64,000 bases of DNA from DTU098 sp964498525. GTDB taxonomy: Bacteria > Bacillota > Desulfotomaculia > Desulfotomaculales > Pelotomaculaceae. Position 1 is the first letter of the stretch; every line of letters begins with the position of its first letter. This document shows, piece by piece, positions 62,549-64,000 of the stretch. The notes below the pieces were generated by a model. It had not been told where the DNA came from and did no database searches. It saw only the letters and a program-made list of their open reading frames with translations. The position numbers and the translations under genes are program-made. The stretch is taken from the NCBI GenBank assembly GCA_964498525.1, contig CAZCGU010000015.1:17641-81640 (forward strand). Reading direction: 5' to 3'.

Positions 62549-63412
62549 ATGACCGCATACTTTGGATCCGCCGGAGCTTCCGCCTCCTTTTACGCGGAGG
62601 GGCGCAAATCTTCCCTGGAAATGCCGGAATGGTTGTCCGGGCGCCGGCTTAATGCCTATGAGTACCAGTGCGGCAGGGGCGTGAACATTGGGGAGGAAAT
62701 GGCTGGCCGTCTGGGACAGTTGGCTGCTGCCCAGGGGATTAAAATGAGTATTCACGCCCCTTACTACATCAATCTGAGTACGCAGGATCCTGGAATAAAA
62801 GTTAAAACAAGGGTTCATTTCTTAAAATCCCTGAGAATAGCGAGGGCAATGGGGGCAAAAATCGTGGTCTTTCATCCCGGTGCTGGAAGCGGCGGCGATC
62901 GCCGGGACATCCTGAAGAGAGCAAAGGTTTTTTTTAAAGAAATTCTTAATGAAGTTGAATCCGAAGGGTTTTCAGACATTTTGCTTGCTCCGGAAACAAT
63001 GGGTAAAAAAAATCAACTGGGAACATTGGAGGAGGTGCTGGATTTATGCGAGATGGGGACTCAAGTTGTGCCGGCCATAGATTTTGGGCATCTGCACGCG
63101 CTATCCGGCGGAAAATGCACCAGCAAGTCTGCCTACGCAGCCGTGCTGGATGAGATCGAAAAGCGGTTGGGAACGGTAATTGCAGAAAATTTACATATCC
63201 ATTTTAGTCCTATAGAATACACCGGAGCCGGGGAGAAAAAACACCGGAGCACATTGGAGGCCGGATTCGGACCCGATTTCACTCCTTTGGCTGAATTGCT
63301 TGTGGAGCGGGATTTGCATCCCACAATTATTTGTGAATCAGACAAGCGGCAGGCGGAGGATGCCGAAATTTACCGCGATATCTACGAAGGGATTAAGAAT
63401 GAAAGACTTTAG
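62549..63412 (+). CDS. Endonuclease IV-like TIM-barrel protein
   Basis: A 287-residue AP-endonuclease 2 / deoxyribonuclease IV-fold protein. Zinc-ligand segments of Nfo are in order: SIHAPYYINL, FHPGAGSGG, LAPETMG, DFGHLHAL, HIHFS and ICESD. Family enzymes cut DNA at abasic sites; length matches. But the N-terminus (YFGSAGASASFYAEGRKSS) differs from typical Nfo, so a related TIM barrel isomerase-like role is possible. ATG after AAAGGGGA. Terminator follows. Confidence 0.8.
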   Translation: MTAYFGSAGASASFYAEGRKSSLEMPEWLSGRRLNAYEYQCGRGVNIGEEMAGRLGQLAAAQGIKMSIHAPYYINLSTQDPGIKVKTRVHFLKSLRIARAMGAKIVVFHPGAGSGGDRRDILKRAKVFFKEILNEVESEGFSDILLAPETMGKKNQLGTLEEVLDLCEMGTQVVPAIDFGHLHALSGGKCTSKSAYAAVLDEIEKRLGTVIAENLHIHFSPIEYTGAGEKKHRSTLEAGFGPDFTPLAELLVERDLHPTIICESDKRQAEDAEIYRDIYEGIKNERL

Positions 63413-63435
63413 GAAACTTTGCAACCCAGGGAAAG

Positions 63436-63475
63436 TTTACGGGACTTTCATGTTTCAGGAAAGTCCCGTAAAAAG
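63436..63475. terminator. Bidirectional terminator
   Basis: Perfect 14-base stem TTTACGGGACTTTC / GAAAGTCCCGTAAA with a 9-base loop, flanked by A and T runs between convergent genes. Confidence 0.85.
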
Positions 63476-63509
63476 ATACCCTGATTAATTTAACTAAAAC
63501 TTCCGAGGT

Positions 63510-63995
63510 TTAGTGGGTTTCCACATCATTAGCGCCGTTTTTTCGCAGGATGTCAGCCGCGTTGGTTATTTTTGCTTCCTCCGTCCGGACAGAGGCCAGG
63601 ATTTTTCCCTCACGGATTTTTCCCTCGAAATACTTCCCTCTTTCAGCCGGGATACCCCAGTCAATAAGTCCGCCAGCTATACCGCCGGTTGCAGCGCCGG
63701 AAAGCAACCCCGCAATTGGCCCGGCTGCGATGATAGGTCCTATTCCCGGAATGGCCAGGGAGCCAACACCCGCCGCCAGACCGGCCAGGCCCCCCAGAAC
63801 TCCACCGGTGCTGACCCCCGTAGTTATACTGCCTTCATTCATTCCCATTTCACCGGTCTTATGCTGCCCGGCCGCCTTGTCCTTATCAGCGGCCACAATG
63901 GAAATTTCCTCGTGGAAACCGCTATTGCGTAAATCCGAAACAGCTTTTTCGGCCTGGTCTCTGGAATCAAATAAACCAATTACAGTCTTTAACAT
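63510..63995 (-). CDS. General stress protein, YflT/GS17M type
   Basis: A 161-residue protein: N-terminal TVIGLFDSRDQAEKAVSDL (conserved YflT / GS17M domain), then a Gly/Ala-rich hydrophobic stretch GVLGGLAGLAAGVGSLAIPG and later GLLSGAATGGIAGGLI, typical of the group, and a C-terminal GKILASVRTEE. Some members are heat and salt stress proteins in Bacillus. Starts five bases from the window edge, so its ribosome site is not seen. Confidence 0.8.
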   Translation of the reverse strand: MLKTVIGLFDSRDQAEKAVSDLRNSGFHEEISIVAADKDKAAGQHKTGEMGMNEGSITTGVSTGGVLGGLAGLAAGVGSLAIPGIGPIIAAGPIAGLLSGAATGGIAGGLIDWGIPAERGKYFEGKIREGKILASVRTEEAKITNAADILRKNGANDVETH

Positions 63996-64000
63996 GCTAA

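Overview
The window reads as chromosomal DNA of a Gram-positive, endospore-forming, strictly anaerobic bacterium, most likely of the Peptococcaceae / Desulfotomaculum-Pelotomaculum group. This is an inference from gene content: a spore coat ATPase (SpoIVA, cut by the left edge), a selenocysteine formate dehydrogenase with its own Tat and FdhE genes, an ADP-forming acyl-CoA synthetase, AdhE, FeoAB, S-layer (SLH) proteins and copper-amine-oxidase-like stalk domains. No phage, insertion sequence, integrase or CRISPR array is visible. Genes are closely packed on both strands, with clear strong ribosome binding sites and many TTG/GTG starts.

Layout. 1-5.5 kb: end of spoIVA, then a promoter and a pheB-hom-thrB-lysC operon for aspartate-family amino acids, closed by a strong hairpin; lysC carries a well placed internal start for a separate regulatory subunit. 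5.6-8.5 kb (minus): phosphoglycerate mutase-like enzyme and a DHA2 drug exporter. 8.7-12.3 kb: an AtuA-family (DUF1446) protein, an ion-transporter-superfamily permease and a DUF4387 protein, a likely carboxylate utilisation set. 12.6-18.2 kb: stalk-domain secreted protein, DUF1847 protein, AdhE. 18.3-24.5 kb (minus): metal block with a DtxR/MntR-type regulator, a split FeoB, FeoA, and a CadC-CadA/ZntA pair with a visible operator. 24.6-26.7 kb: two-subunit ADP-forming acyl-CoA synthetase.

26.7-34 kb: mixed housekeeping (hydrolase, nitroreductase, signal peptidase, Fsr-like exporter, deacetylase-fold protein, Nudix, NAD synthetase). The NAD synthetase lacks the expected glutaminase cysteine. 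34-40.4 kb: class II aldolase with a partner of unknown function, a second copy of the permease, a broken glutamate racemase, and several small genes not usually called. 40.6-47.3 kb: YchF, a large SLH-anchored phosphodiester glycosidase, a cobalamin riboswitch with terminator controlling cobT, a holin-fold membrane protein and tatA.

47.3-55 kb (minus): the central energy block, read fdhE-tatA-tatC-fdhA(Sec)-fdhB-nrfD. The catalytic subunit has a Tat signal and an in-frame UGA followed at once by a SECIS-like hairpin, so the enzyme should face outside the membrane and pass electrons through a four-cluster ferredoxin subunit to an NrfD-type anchor. 55.5-64 kb: TPR protein, serine hydrolase with stalk domain, tRNA-Ala(CGC), an EcsC-like protein, a coiled-coil plus low-complexity protein with short tandem repeats, a peptide-type binding protein without permeases, an endonuclease IV-like TIM barrel and a YflT-type stress protein.

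No wholly new defence-like or mobile system is evident. The best leads are the degenerate NAD synthetase, the AtuA/permease/DUF4387 set, a 24-residue cysteine-rich peptide gene, the decayed murI and the low-complexity protein.
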